From contig NZ_JABMKZ010000020.1 of assembly GCF_013204855.1 (NCBI RefSeq), positions 62,001 to 126,000 on the forward strand: a stretch of 64,000 bases of DNA, read 5' to 3'. The stretch's first letter is position 1; each line of letters opens with the position of its first letter. The position numbers and the translations under genes are program-made. Under the pieces are notes generated by a model, which was given only the letters and a program-made list of their open reading frames with translations, had not been told where the DNA came from and made no database searches. The DNA is from Paenibacillus alba. GTDB taxonomy: Bacteria > Bacillota > Bacilli > Paenibacillales > NBRC-103111. Below are positions 25,476-35,234 of the stretch, in pieces.

Positions 25476-27155
25476 TTATTTCATTAATACGTTGTAAATA
25501 ACTTGTGCTGCTTCGGCACGTGTTGTAATGCCTTTCGGATCGAATACACCCGCGGAACGCCCTTGAACCAAATGAAGCTCAGCCGCTTGATTCACAAACT
25601 GTACTGCCCAAGTCGAAACTTCAGCTTCATCTGTAAATGATGTACCCACATTACCCGTTGATTGGCTGCCATGGACGATCGCATATGCGCGCATCATCAT
25701 CGTAACCATTTCCTCACGCGTAATTTGTGCGTTTGGATCAAAGATAGTTTCGCTCTTGCCATTCACTACACCTGCCTTTACCGCGATAGCAATTGTTTCC
25801 TCATACCAATCAGTTGCGTGCACATCCGTAAATGAAAGCTGCCCAGTTCCGGTAAGCTTTAATGCTCTGACTAGCAGCGAAGTAAACTCTGCACGCGTTA
25901 CGCTGCGTCCAGGTTCAAACGTCGTCGCGCTTGTTCCGTTCACAATTTGTTTAGCCACGAGTTCCTTGATGACGTCAGCAGCCCAATGTCCGTTCGGAAC
26001 ATCCGCGAATGCTTTCGTCACTTCCAGTACGGCGTACTTACTGAAGTGACTGATCTGCGCCGTCATTTCTCCGTTGCTGTATTGTCCGCCAATGAATTCA
26101 AGCTTGCCATCATCAGCAATATAGTAAATTCCTGCTAATTTGGGATTAATTGAAGCGTCCACTTTCAAACGGATAGTAATGGGTTGGTCGAATTTCGACA
26201 AAACCGCGATTGTTGATCCATCTGACTTAATGAGAGATAGCTCGAATTCGTAAACATCACTGCCAAGCTTAATAGCTGCTTGGGATTCCGCTTGTCCTTT
26301 GGCGAGAGCATCCGTTGCAGCAGAAGCTGAAAGCGGCTCGAATTTCAAGGAAATCATGCTGTCTTTTAAGGTATCCGCGGATACTCCACTCGTTAACTGC
26401 TTGATTAAAGCAACAGGTACATCTAAAGTTAATTGATCCATTTTAATCTCAAGCTGATTTAGACCAAGCAATTCGGCCGTATTGGAAGGCAGCGCAACTT
26501 GCTTCATGTCTGCCGATACGGGAACGATCACTTTGCCGTTCTCTGCTGGTTTGCTCAATTCCTCAAGCGTTACGACATGTTTGCCTTCTTTATCCGTGTT
26601 TGGATTTGAGGGGCTTATGATACCGCCACCGCCACCTCCTCCGCCACTACCAGTACCAGGATTTGATTTATCCGCGATCTCAATAGATTTATTAACATTT
26701 ACCGTTTGTAAAGTCGCCTCATCTTGACTATTTGTCGGCTCTACACTTATAAGTTGAATCGATGCCGAACCTTTTTTGATAACATCAAAGGTTAAAGTAG
26801 CCAAAGAAACAGTTCCATCTTCGATGTTAGTGTCCCCTAATTCGGTATGCAAAAATTTAATATGACCATTTGCTTTAGCTTCAGAATTCGTGAAACCTGA
26901 ATCATTCACTTTCGAGCCACTAACATATTGCAAAAGGCTGGGATCATAAGCAAGGTCCAATTCATAAGCATGCACATCAGTAAGGTTATTTCCATTAACG
27001 ACAACAGTTATTTGATCCCCTACAGTAGGGTTGACTTTTGAGACTTCAAGGTTATACGAGAAATTATTTGTTGCGAAAGTGAATTGCGGAAGCAGTAAAA
27101 ATACTAGAAGCGATAGTACTGTACTGCATGAAAGCAGTTTACGTATATACATCAT
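25476..27155 (-). CDS. Cohesin-SLH cell-wall anchor protein, copy 1
   Basis: 559 residues: signal peptide (about 1-28), a cohesin-like domain (about 30-160: VGDQITVVVNGNNLTDVHAY, LDLAYDPSLLQYVSG), a Gly-rich linker (about 170-185), a beta-rich segment (LPSNTAELLGLNQLEIKMDQ, ending SHFSKYAVLEVTK), then three SLH repeats (about 383-435, 441-495, 505-559). SLH repeats bind pyruvylated wall polymer; cohesins bind dockerins. It sits directly after the dockerin-bearing hydrolase and so is its likely anchor. Two adjacent ATGs begin the frame, with AAGGA upstream. Confidence 0.9.
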   Translation of the reverse strand: MMYIRKLLSCSTVLSLLVFLLLPQFTFATNNFSYNLEVSKVNPTVGDQITVVVNGNNLTDVHAYELDLAYDPSLLQYVSGSKVNDSGFTNSEAKANGHIKFLHTELGDTNIEDGTVSLATLTFDVIKKGSASIQLISVEPTNSQDEATLQTVNVNKSIEIADKSNPGTGSGGGGGGGGIISPSNPNTDKEGKHVVTLEELSKPAENGKVIVPVSADMKQVALPSNTAELLGLNQLEIKMDQLTLDVPVALIKQLTSGVSADTLKDSMISLKFEPLSASAATDALAKGQAESQAAIKLGSDVYEFELSLIKSDGSTIAVLSKFDQPITIRLKVDASINPKLAGIYYIADDGKLEFIGGQYSNGEMTAQISHFSKYAVLEVTKAFADVPNGHWAADVIKELVAKQIVNGTSATTFEPGRSVTRAEFTSLLVRALKLTGTGQLSFTDVHATDWYEETIAIAVKAGVVNGKSETIFDPNAQITREEMVTMMMRAYAIVHGSQSTGNVGTSFTDEAEVSTWAVQFVNQAAELHLVQGRSAGVFDPKGITTRAEAAQVIYNVLMK

Positions 27156-27183
27156 AGAAGGCCGGTCCTTTCTTTTGAGGCTC

Positions 27184-27211
27184 TGGGGGAAGGCCTATCC
27201 GCCATCCCCCA
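27184..27211 (-). other. Intercistronic hairpin, cassette 1
   Basis: Arms TGGGGG/CCCCCA and inner GGC/GCC with a two-base internal mismatch, between the 2505-residue hydrolase stop and the ribosome-binding site of the SLH gene. No U-tract. The second cassette has a hairpin in the same place (37215-37248) with different sequence. Confidence 0.6.
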
Positions 27212-27236
27212 AAGTCTAGAATTAAACTTAGAATGA

Positions 27237-30200
27237 TTAGTTAGAAGAAATGATTTTCCTGGAAATTATCGCGAGATCCTGAATATCTACTTTTCCGTCA
27301 TTGTTAATATCTGCTTTTTTGTAAGTATTCCAGTTTGGATCGGCAGAAGTTTTACCATAGTACCTCGACGCGATCGACAAGTCTCCTATGCTAATTTTAC
27401 CGTCTCCGTTCAAATCTCCTGGTAGAACGATAATAACAGAAGCCGTAAATGTGAGCAGCGCCGTATTCAGTGCAGTAACAGCCTGATCTACCTCTGATTG
27501 CACAGAGGATTGATTGCCCGAAACGTCTTGAGCGCTGTTAATAGCTGCCAGCAGGATTGCCTTCGTACCTACCGGGTATTGACCGGCCCTGGTTCCTTCC
27601 TCTGCAGCAGCAAGCTTTGCCTGAGCATCTGCGATTAATGCATTTAATGCAGCCTTATCAACAAGGGCAGTTATTTGTACGCTGTGGGAAGTTCCCGCTA
27701 CCTTTGTTTCTCCGCCATCCCCTTCAGTAAGCAGCAAATTAGAGAGGGTTATGATTGCCGTCGTCTCTTGCGTGATTGACGAATTCACTTTCCAGTGCAG
27801 CATCATCAAATCACCACTTCTTACATTGGCCGCTCCTTGTATGGCAGCAATGAAACGAATTTGCCCCGGCTTCTCTTGTTGATCTACAATCTGGAATTCA
27901 CTGTTTATGGCCTCGGCAGATACAAATTCAACTTGGTTCGGATCAAAAGTGAATGTTATATCCTGGGCATAAACATTGCTTGTTACATTCGATAAGCCAT
28001 AAGCGAGATCGAATGTACCGCCAACTAGAACATGGTTAGATCCGGTTAATGTCGGATTGATGGCATCCAAAGCACCGGACACCGTTACATCACATGTTGC
28101 TGTTTTGCCGCCGTCTACTGTCGTCACCGTAATGGTTGCTGTTCCAGCGCCGACTGCTGTTACTTTACCATTGCCATCTACTTGTACTACGTTCGTGTTA
28201 TTTGACTTCCATGTTACGGCTTGATTCGTTGCATTCCCTGGAGCAACTGTTGCAGTTATTGTTTGAGTACCTCCAACAATAAGAGCAATTGCACTTGGTG
28301 TGAGGGTTACTCCTGTTACAGCAATCGTATTCTCCGTAAACGTAAGAATTGTAGATTGACCCGCAGGTACTGCTCCGTTGGCTTTCACACGTACTTGCAC
28401 GCTGTGATTGCCGCTTAAGTTTGGAGCCGCTGCTGGGTTATACGTTGTCCACGCTCCACCATCAATGCTGTACTCCATTGTCGTATCAATGCCTAAGATA
28501 ATATTGTTTACATCGTCAGCCGTTACGTTTGGAGCTCCTGGTGATTGCGCATTCCCTGTAAAGGTCAACGTTTTGCTAAGACCTGGCATGACATCTCCGA
28601 CTGCACTCACACGAACCTGAACAGTGAAATTACCATCTAGCACCGGTGGTGTTGCCGAGTTATAAACAACCCAGCCTGCGTTGTTGATATTGTACTCCAT
28701 GGTTGAATCAATACCAGTTATGGCCTTATTCGTATCATCTGCGTTCACATTAGGCGCTGGCCGCAGCAGAATACCAGTAACGACAACGTCATCTAGTCTG
28801 CTTGTTCCGCCAGTTGCAATAGTCGCACCGGCGTTAATCGCATTACTCGAAGCTAGAAGCCACCTTATATACACAGTAGATTGGTTATTAGCTGCGGCTG
28901 GTAGCGTCGCGTTATCCAAGCTGACAAAAGTGCTCGCTGTTGTTATTGTAATCGCAGCATTGGGAACATTGGACCATGTCGTACCATCCAAACTATATTG
29001 TAGCTTAAATTCTTTAGGTCCTGTTCCTGAACTGGTTTGCTTCGAAGTCACTTGGAGATAGGAATATCCCGAAGCGTCGAATGATGCCAACCAGTACTTA
29101 TCTCCAGAAGCATCCCATCCAGAAGTACTTACTGCTTTACTTCCACTAGTAGTCGGATAACTAAACGCTCCTGTTGGCCCTACAACAGATATAGGCTTAG
29201 CCGTAGCTTTTTTCAGACCACTTGATGCATTAGTGGTACTGTCCTCAAAATCCCATTTCACCAAGGTCGGTGGAGTTATTAGGCTACTATTCGCTACTGT
29301 AATATCGGCCCATCCAGTAATTTTATTTGTTCCGTCGACAGATACAATGTAGATATGTTGATTCGGACTAGCGAAAATATCCACATTAGCGACTAACAGT
29401 TTCGTATAGTCAGAAGCCAGTTCCCCTAATGCAGGTTGGTACAATGTACTAGCTGCACCCACCGCATATTTCAACGTACCCGCTGGAATTGTTGTAGCCT
29501 TAGTTCCCAGTACACTTCCTACTGCCCAAGTGAAGCCAGTTAATGCAGGCGCAGCTGTACTGAAATACAAGTCCTTGATTTGACCTGCAAGCACACTTCC
29601 AGTCGCCTTAACACGAACTTGAACATTATGCTCACCGCTCAGATTAGGAGGTGTGGCTGCAACATAAGGATTCCATCCTGCTCCATCTATGTTGTATTCC
29701 ATAGTCGAATCGATACCAACAATAACTTTAGCGCCAATATCGGCTCTTACGTTCGGTTTCAATGGTATAACATTGATAAAAGCAGATGCCTTGAAGCCTC
29801 CATCAAGCGACTCCGCATTAATCATTGCAGTTCCGAGACCCACAATAGATACGACGCCGTTATTTACCTTTGCAACGGCCTCATTGCTCGAACTCCAAAT
29901 AACCGCTGTAATTGTAGCATTTGCCGGCAATACACTAGCTGTAAGAGTAATATCCGGATCACCTGGCGATACTATAACTGAATTTTTATCCAGCTGTACG
30001 CCGGTTACAGGCACTAAAGCATCCGTTTTTATTAATTCTCTGGTATCGCGAACCCGAATCCGACTGCCTTCGGAAAATGCTCCGGATAGACCAATTGCTG
30101 AAAGCTTGTCACCAATCTTAAGTTTCGGTATTGGAACCCCGCTTTGACTTGAAATATAACCGTCAACGAAAACGAGTACATCGCCTGAACCATCATTTAA

Positions 30201-33200
30201 GACGTAGGAGCTATCATCTGGGATCGCTGTAACTTCCCCAAATACTTTGACCAATTGTCCCATATTTTCATCTAAAGTCGCATTTTTCGTAGATAAAGAT
30301 TTGGGTTGAATCGGCGAGCCCGAGCTCACTTTGACGATACTGTTAGCAAATTTGTCAAACTCAAGCTCAAAATTGTTCTCAAAAATTTTGATATGACCAT
30401 AAGCCCTTATCGTATCCCCAACTTTCAGAGATCCTTCCGGAATTTCACTGAAAGCCATGATTCCACCAGTATCATCCTGTACATAAACGGCATCGTAGAA
30501 TACCCCAGCCCCAGAAGTTACTTTACCTTGAACAACGACTTCTGTGTCGGGAGCAAGTTTGCGCGCTTCGCCGATCGCAGTGACTTTAGTATCAAAATGA
30601 CCCAGCCATTTCATCGCGTTAAGGGCAAAATCTCCGTTATCATTAGGGTCCGTACTTACCTTCAACTGATTATCATTAAAGATATTCATCCCCGCAATGA
30701 AAAGTCTGCCGCTGCCGATCTGTTCAGTCGCAACTAGAGGAATTTGCGAGCCTCCAGCGCTTCCTGACCCCACCTTATAGGAAAAGCCTCCAGATGGCGC
30801 ACTCTGCTGGAACGTAGTTTCATTCCCACGAACCAGGATGGAAACATTGCTGTTATCCACAAGTGCAGCTTTTGCTCCAGCGTTATTACGAGCAAGACTC
30901 GTACCGCTGTAAAAGTCCATGATAGAAACAAAGTCAGTTAAGTAATTGGTTAACGGAACCGGATGTGTTCTTACGGCAAACTCATTTCCGGTAATTGTAC
31001 TCCAGAAGTTCCCTGCTTTGGAGTCATCATAAATCGTATCCCCATTGAATAATACGGTAGATCCTACACCTGACAATAAATTATTGAGTGCCGTACCATT
31101 GCTTCTTTCTGCTACAAAAACCGATCCGCCGCCAGTTATAAAGTCTTTGACAGCGTTAATCTCCGCAGTTGAATAGGTAGTAGCTGGATGGGTTAGCATA
31201 AGAATCTTAGTACCTGCTAATGCTGCCGGAGTAATGGCTGCTCCCGTATTTTCAGCTATTGTATAACCTTCTTTGCGCATCATCGAGGTAAATGTCGTCA
31301 AATTATTCGCATATTTCCCCGTATCCGTCGTTGTATTTTCGTTTTGATGCGTGGAATCAATCAATACCTTGATTCCCAGAGAAGGCTTGATCGTAAAGGC
31401 TTGTTCAAATTTATTTTCTCCAATATTATTTCCGTCCCCTGCTGTAAGCACCACAATGATCTTGTGATTCCCTGCAATCGGGTTGTCCCAAGTCACTCGT
31501 GCCGTAGCGGACTTATTCGTCTGAAGTTCACTAATAACGGCTTCACCGATTTTATTTCCCATATCTACAGCATCATAGTAAAAACTTGCGTTTAGATTGC
31601 TGACATTGATAACACCAAGATTGCTGATGCTGGCCGTTAAAGTAGTCGGAACCGCTCCGGTAATCGATCCTTCGGACGCAGTCACGCTGCTAACCTTAAC
31701 GTACAAATCATCCGTTGGAGACCAAATTGGAGCAGAATAAATGCGATCTCCGTCTTTTTGCGTAATACGCACAACAAACCATTGTTGGCCGCCAACGACG
31801 TTAACCGTTGGTTTCCAATTATAAGCCGTTTTAGAACCAGAAGGTGTAATAGTATCGATCACTCTTCCGCCATTACTAACAATTTCAATTTTGTCAATGT
31901 TATCGTTAGATGGTGTCTTCAAGTAACTATACTTAGGATCACTGCTGTTTTCCAAGACAGAATCACTAACATTGATATCAAATTGAAGTGTCTTCGTGTC
32001 GGTTGTCGAACCCATATACCAACCGCTTGCCGAAACATCCAATTGAGCATTTGGGTCTTCACTGAAATAAACACGCATTTTACGCATAGAGTCAAGTAGA
32101 GACTCTTGTGTTAGATCTTTGGACACGATCACTGTACGTTTTTTCGTCTGTCCCCAAGTGGCGTCATGATTGTCTTCGCCATAAGTCGGCGCCACATGCC
32201 ATCCCAAGTCAAGCGCGTTGAAAAGCTTATCTTCCGCGTTGGCATATCCGTAGTGACCCGAGCCATTTCCTACTTCAAGCATGGTAAAGAGTTTATCGAC
32301 TTTTTTATCGTAAGGAATAAAATTATCGAAAGCATTGGCTGACATCGCCGGATGGTTAAACTGGGCAACGATATTATCGTAAGTCAGAACCCATGCATAG
32401 TAATTTTGCAGATTCTGATACTTGCCCCCGTCTTGCATCCGATCGATAAAGTCAGTTGTACCGAAAACGTTGGAATGTCCCCAAGTTGTTGAAGTCATTT
32501 CAAAAGCAGGAAACACGACAAAACTTCCGTCTTTCGTATATTGCTTCGCCAAATCTTTGGTTAATTGCCAATCCGATCCACCTGAACGTTCTGGCATACC
32601 TTTGTGATCAACAGTATCTTTATTGACTAAAGAAGAATCGATATCATGAGAATGGTCAGAGAAAGCAAAAAAGTCATAGTTATAATTTTGCGAAGCTTTC
32701 AACGCATCTTCCGGACTACCGGAAGCATCATGTGAAATATTAGTATGATTGTGAGTTGTCCCGCGATAATGATTCCCGCCTGTAAATCTTTGGGCAATCG
32801 AGAATGTCCAAGAATAGGTTGATCTATTGCCAACCTTATCTTTAGCTTCAACTGTAATTGTATTCGGACCTTCAGGCAAATCATCCGCTGTCGTCAAATT
32901 AAGCCTGATTTGATCTTCTTTGATAATAGCTTGGTTTGTGAAATCTTTATTGCCAATTGTAATTTTGGCCGTTGCTGCATTTACACCGCTCAAATCAAAC
33001 ATAGAAACAGAGATTTCAGGATGTTTGGTTTCTATTGTATCTCCCATAGCTGGAAGTGCATTGGAGAATGTCGGTCCTTCCGTATCTGCGCCTACATCGA
33101 CTGTGTAGGGACCGACAGATACGGTTTTGTCCCCTTTTGCCTCAATATAATAAACGAATGTTGGCATAGGAACATTGGCTGCCGGAATCGATCCATTGTA

Positions 33201-34754
33201 ATTCAAAGCGTCTGCTGAATTCATAGCAATCGATTTAAATGTCGTATCCCCAACAGCTTGGTAATACAAGGTAACGGTATCCGCATTTTTGACAATCGCC
33301 GAAAAAGGAAGATCGACATCCGGAATTCCTTTGGTCAAAGGAGTATGCGTTACAGTGAGTTCTCCTCTAATATCAAGAAGGCTTCTTACCTGTAAGTAGT
33401 AACCGCTCGTATATGGCGCATAGTCTTGGGATTGTCCGACAACCCCTGTAAATGTATACGATTCGTTTGCAAGTAACTCTTTACTAACATCAATTCCAGT
33501 ACTTCCTAGAACCTTGACAATAGACGGATTAGACGATTCGTCAATAACCGTTACATTGTAATCAGCACCCGAAGTATTGATATTCGTGACTTTCCCATAA
33601 AACTTAACAACTTTGCCTTCCAGCACCTCTGCGGAAGAAGCCTTCGATAAATCCGTAATATTAATCACTTGAGGAGCCGGAGAGGTTGCTGCTCCCAAAT
33701 CTGTTATACTATCAGCTAAAAATCGGAGTAACCCCTTCGTGAATGCCACATGTCCGGAAATTTTCACATTATGTCCAGGCACGATAGAAGGATTCGGCGC
33801 AGTAAGAGCGATCACATTAATCCCGCTTGTCGCATCTTGAATGTAAAAATTCGTGTTTTCCGAGCCTAAAACTTTATTAGCACTCGTCACTACGCCAGTA
33901 ATGGTAGCCGCTTTTCCTAAGTTGGTAGGAATCCCATTCGTATCATTTACATGAAGGGCACTAATTGTCGTATCGCCCAAATCTGTGGTTCCTGAGAAGC
34001 CAGTGGGATATGTTGAACCCCTAGGATTCGCTGTTGCAGAAATAAAGTCATTCACATTGTTTTGAGAATCCAAACCGTTACCGTCGCCAGATACATCTGG
34101 AAGATATCCCGAATTGGTTTTACGGATTAAAGCATTTGTTTTGCTGCCGCCAAGATCTGCAGCTTTCGTGCCAAATGAGTTATTTGCCGTACCGAAACCA
34201 ATAAAATCAACGACATTCGGAATTTGACCTGGCGCTTTAATCGTGGCGCCTGTGCCGTCATCAATAAAAGCGGTGCTCGATACTAATGCAACTTTCCCAC
34301 CGTTCCCAGCCGATCCCGAGAAATTTATTCTCGAGCCGCCGTCAACATCGTAAGCTGGAAAATTATCTGGTAGCGGAGTAGCCGCTGCTGGATTCGCACG
34401 AATCAAATAATATCCGTGCGCAGGAATGGCATTCACCAAATTAACGGTTTGTGCCGCAGTGAATTTCCCGGTCGCAGATGCATATTGAAGCGACCATCCG
34501 CTTAAATTAACAGGAGCGTCTGTTGGATTGTAAAGCTCAACGAACTTGTAGAAATAAGGTGCACTTGCACCTGGTGCAGTCGAGGATCCACCGAATATTT
34601 GACTTATCACGACATGGTTTGCCTTACTTGGCGCAGCCGCTTGCGCTTGCGGTACATTCACAATGAAACTCGTCGGCAGAATCATCGTAACTAACAAAAG
34701 TATCGTTAGCGCAAGGCTAAACCACTTCTTATTCTTTCCTATTATATGTAACAC
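27237..34754 (-). CDS. Giant secreted PHP-family hydrolase with cohesin and dockerin modules, copy 1
   Basis: 2505 residues. Order: signal peptide (about 1-40); lamin-tail domain (about 45-200, FVELYNPTDAPVNLSGWSLQ); OB-fold-like region (about 260-470); Ig-like segments; PHP metal-dependent hydrolase of CehA/McbA type (about 660-930) with motifs THNHTNISHD, FAFSDHSHDID, AFEMTSTTWGHSN and QFNHPAM; CARDB-like; a DUF4350/glutamine-amidotransferase-like domain (about 1140-1385); YhcR-like OB domains (about 1390-1580); two Big_2 and three repeated GIDSTMEYNI domains; cohesin-like (about 2240-2370); dockerin (about 2445-2505, two calcium loops DLNGDGKISIGDL and DINNDGKVDIQDL). Metal ligands look complete. 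Substrate unknown; phosphoester or nucleic acid is an inference. GTG start behind GGGGGA. Confidence 0.9.
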   Translation of the reverse strand: MLHIIGKNKKWFSLALTILLLVTMILPTSFIVNVPQAQAAAPSKANHVVISQIFGGSSTAPGASAPYFYKFVELYNPTDAPVNLSGWSLQYASATGKFTAAQTVNLVNAIPAHGYYLIRANPAAATPLPDNFPAYDVDGGSRINFSGSAGNGGKVALVSSTAFIDDGTGATIKAPGQIPNVVDFIGFGTANNSFGTKAADLGGSKTNALIRKTNSGYLPDVSGDGNGLDSQNNVNDFISATANPRGSTYPTGFSGTTDLGDTTISALHVNDTNGIPTNLGKAATITGVVTSANKVLGSENTNFYIQDATSGINVIALTAPNPSIVPGHNVKISGHVAFTKGLLRFLADSITDLGAATSPAPQVINITDLSKASSAEVLEGKVVKFYGKVTNINTSGADYNVTVIDESSNPSIVKVLGSTGIDVSKELLANESYTFTGVVGQSQDYAPYTSGYYLQVRSLLDIRGELTVTHTPLTKGIPDVDLPFSAIVKNADTVTLYYQAVGDTTFKSIAMNSADALNYNGSIPAANVPMPTFVYYIEAKGDKTVSVGPYTVDVGADTEGPTFSNALPAMGDTIETKHPEISVSMFDLSGVNAATAKITIGNKDFTNQAIIKEDQIRLNLTTADDLPEGPNTITVEAKDKVGNRSTYSWTFSIAQRFTGGNHYRGTTHNHTNISHDASGSPEDALKASQNYNYDFFAFSDHSHDIDSSLVNKDTVDHKGMPERSGGSDWQLTKDLAKQYTKDGSFVVFPAFEMTSTTWGHSNVFGTTDFIDRMQDGGKYQNLQNYYAWVLTYDNIVAQFNHPAMSANAFDNFIPYDKKVDKLFTMLEVGNGSGHYGYANAEDKLFNALDLGWHVAPTYGEDNHDATWGQTKKRTVIVSKDLTQESLLDSMRKMRVYFSEDPNAQLDVSASGWYMGSTTDTKTLQFDINVSDSVLENSSDPKYSYLKTPSNDNIDKIEIVSNGGRVIDTITPSGSKTAYNWKPTVNVVGGQQWFVVRITQKDGDRIYSAPIWSPTDDLYVKVSSVTASEGSITGAVPTTLTASISNLGVINVSNLNASFYYDAVDMGNKIGEAVISELQTNKSATARVTWDNPIAGNHKIIVVLTAGDGNNIGENKFEQAFTIKPSLGIKVLIDSTHQNENTTTDTGKYANNLTTFTSMMRKEGYTIAENTGAAITPAALAGTKILMLTHPATTYSTAEINAVKDFITGGGSVFVAERSNGTALNNLLSGVGSTVLFNGDTIYDDSKAGNFWSTITGNEFAVRTHPVPLTNYLTDFVSIMDFYSGTSLARNNAGAKAALVDNSNVSILVRGNETTFQQSAPSGGFSYKVGSGSAGGSQIPLVATEQIGSGRLFIAGMNIFNDNQLKVSTDPNDNGDFALNAMKWLGHFDTKVTAIGEARKLAPDTEVVVQGKVTSGAGVFYDAVYVQDDTGGIMAFSEIPEGSLKVGDTIRAYGHIKIFENNFELEFDKFANSIVKVSSGSPIQPKSLSTKNATLDENMGQLVKVFGEVTAIPDDSSYVLNDGSGDVLVFVDGYISSQSGVPIPKLKIGDKLSAIGLSGAFSEGSRIRVRDTRELIKTDALVPVTGVQLDKNSVIVSPGDPDITLTASVLPANATITAVIWSSSNEAVAKVNNGVVSIVGLGTAMINAESLDGGFKASAFINVIPLKPNVRADIGAKVIVGIDSTMEYNIDGAGWNPYVAATPPNLSGEHNVQVRVKATGSVLAGQIKDLYFSTAAPALTGFTWAVGSVLGTKATTIPAGTLKYAVGAASTLYQPALGELASDYTKLLVANVDIFASPNQHIYIVSVDGTNKITGWADITVANSSLITPPTLVKWDFEDSTTNASSGLKKATAKPISVVGPTGAFSYPTTSGSKAVSTSGWDASGDKYWLASFDASGYSYLQVTSKQTSSGTGPKEFKLQYSLDGTTWSNVPNAAITITTASTFVSLDNATLPAAANNQSTVYIRWLLASSNAINAGATIATGGTSRLDDVVVTGILLRPAPNVNADDTNKAITGIDSTMEYNINNAGWVVYNSATPPVLDGNFTVQVRVSAVGDVMPGLSKTLTFTGNAQSPGAPNVTADDVNNIILGIDTTMEYSIDGGAWTTYNPAAAPNLSGNHSVQVRVKANGAVPAGQSTILTFTENTIAVTGVTLTPSAIALIVGGTQTITATVAPGNATNQAVTWKSNNTNVVQVDGNGKVTAVGAGTATITVTTVDGGKTATCDVTVSGALDAINPTLTGSNHVLVGGTFDLAYGLSNVTSNVYAQDITFTFDPNQVEFVSAEAINSEFQIVDQQEKPGQIRFIAAIQGAANVRSGDLMMLHWKVNSSITQETTAIITLSNLLLTEGDGGETKVAGTSHSVQITALVDKAALNALIADAQAKLAAAEEGTRAGQYPVGTKAILLAAINSAQDVSGNQSSVQSEVDQAVTALNTALLTFTASVIIVLPGDLNGDGKISIGDLSIASRYYGKTSADPNWNTYKKADINNDGKVDIQDLAIISRKIISSN

Positions 34755-34852
34755 CGATTTTCCCCCTCACAAATTCCCTTTATAAAATTCAAACAATTGC
34801 AATACTGACCGAAATTTGGTAAGTTAAGGAAGGCCCTCTTTGGCATGGCAAA

Positions 34853-34925
34853 AAAGCCCTGACAAAAGATGCCGCCATAGCCGTCTATCAAAGCGCCTCG
34901 CCAAAAGCCTATTGATAGCGGCTTT
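34853..34925 (-). promoter_or_regulatory. Conserved structured leader element, copy 1
   Basis: On the minus strand a stem (AGCCGCTATCAA with TTTGATAGACGGCT) encloses GGCTTTTGGCGAGGCGC and is followed by TGGCGGC and a U-rich stretch. About 100 bases upstream of the 2505-residue gene. The same element lies before the paralogous gene at 43653-43723. I cannot match it to a riboswitch class I know. The rest of the 34755-35234 gap is AT-rich, with a cre-like site and the terminator at 35174-35201; no gene was seen. Confidence 0.65.
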
Positions 34926-34950
34926 TTTTTTTGGAATCACCCCTCCTTTT

Positions 34951-34964
34951 CGAGAACGTTTACT
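34951..34964 (-). promoter_or_regulatory. Weak cre-like site upstream of the first PHP-dockerin gene
   Basis: Minus strand AGTAAACGTTCTCG, two end-position mismatches from TGNAANCGNTNNCA. Taken alone it is weak; it gains support from a better site in the equivalent place of the second cassette. Confidence 0.3.
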
Positions 34965-35173
34965 TGTTAAAAAATCTCATGATTGGAAAAATTTCAAACT
35001 TTTGATAATTATCAATTTTACATTTGATTATATTTAAACTATATGACATATTTGTTTGAATGTAAATCGATTTTTCCCGCTATTTCCTTTACAATTCATT
35101 AATATTTTGAAAATTTGAATGATTACAAATTCGCATATGTTCATCCTTTTTTTATGCAGAACACACAACAGCC

Positions 35174-35201
35174 AAGGTGTCAATCTTACGATTGACACCT
35201 T
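35174..35201 (-). terminator. Hairpin terminator after the second cohesin-SLH gene
   Basis: Perfect 12-base stem (AAGGTGTCAATC and complement) with a TTAC loop, 34 bases after the SLH gene stop. The following minus-strand bases are only moderately T-rich. It separates the two cassettes. Confidence 0.65.
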
Positions 35202-35234
35202 AACTTTGACCATGAATTTTGTAATAAAATTTTG

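Noticed and set aside
26482-26727. Possible CRISPR or tandem repeat at the GC-rich codon run
   Set aside because: It is only the run of Gly codons in the linker of the SLH protein; no spaced direct repeats exist.
34853-34925. Leader as a c-di-GMP riboswitch
   Set aside because: The conserved blocks of class I and class II c-di-GMP aptamers are not present.
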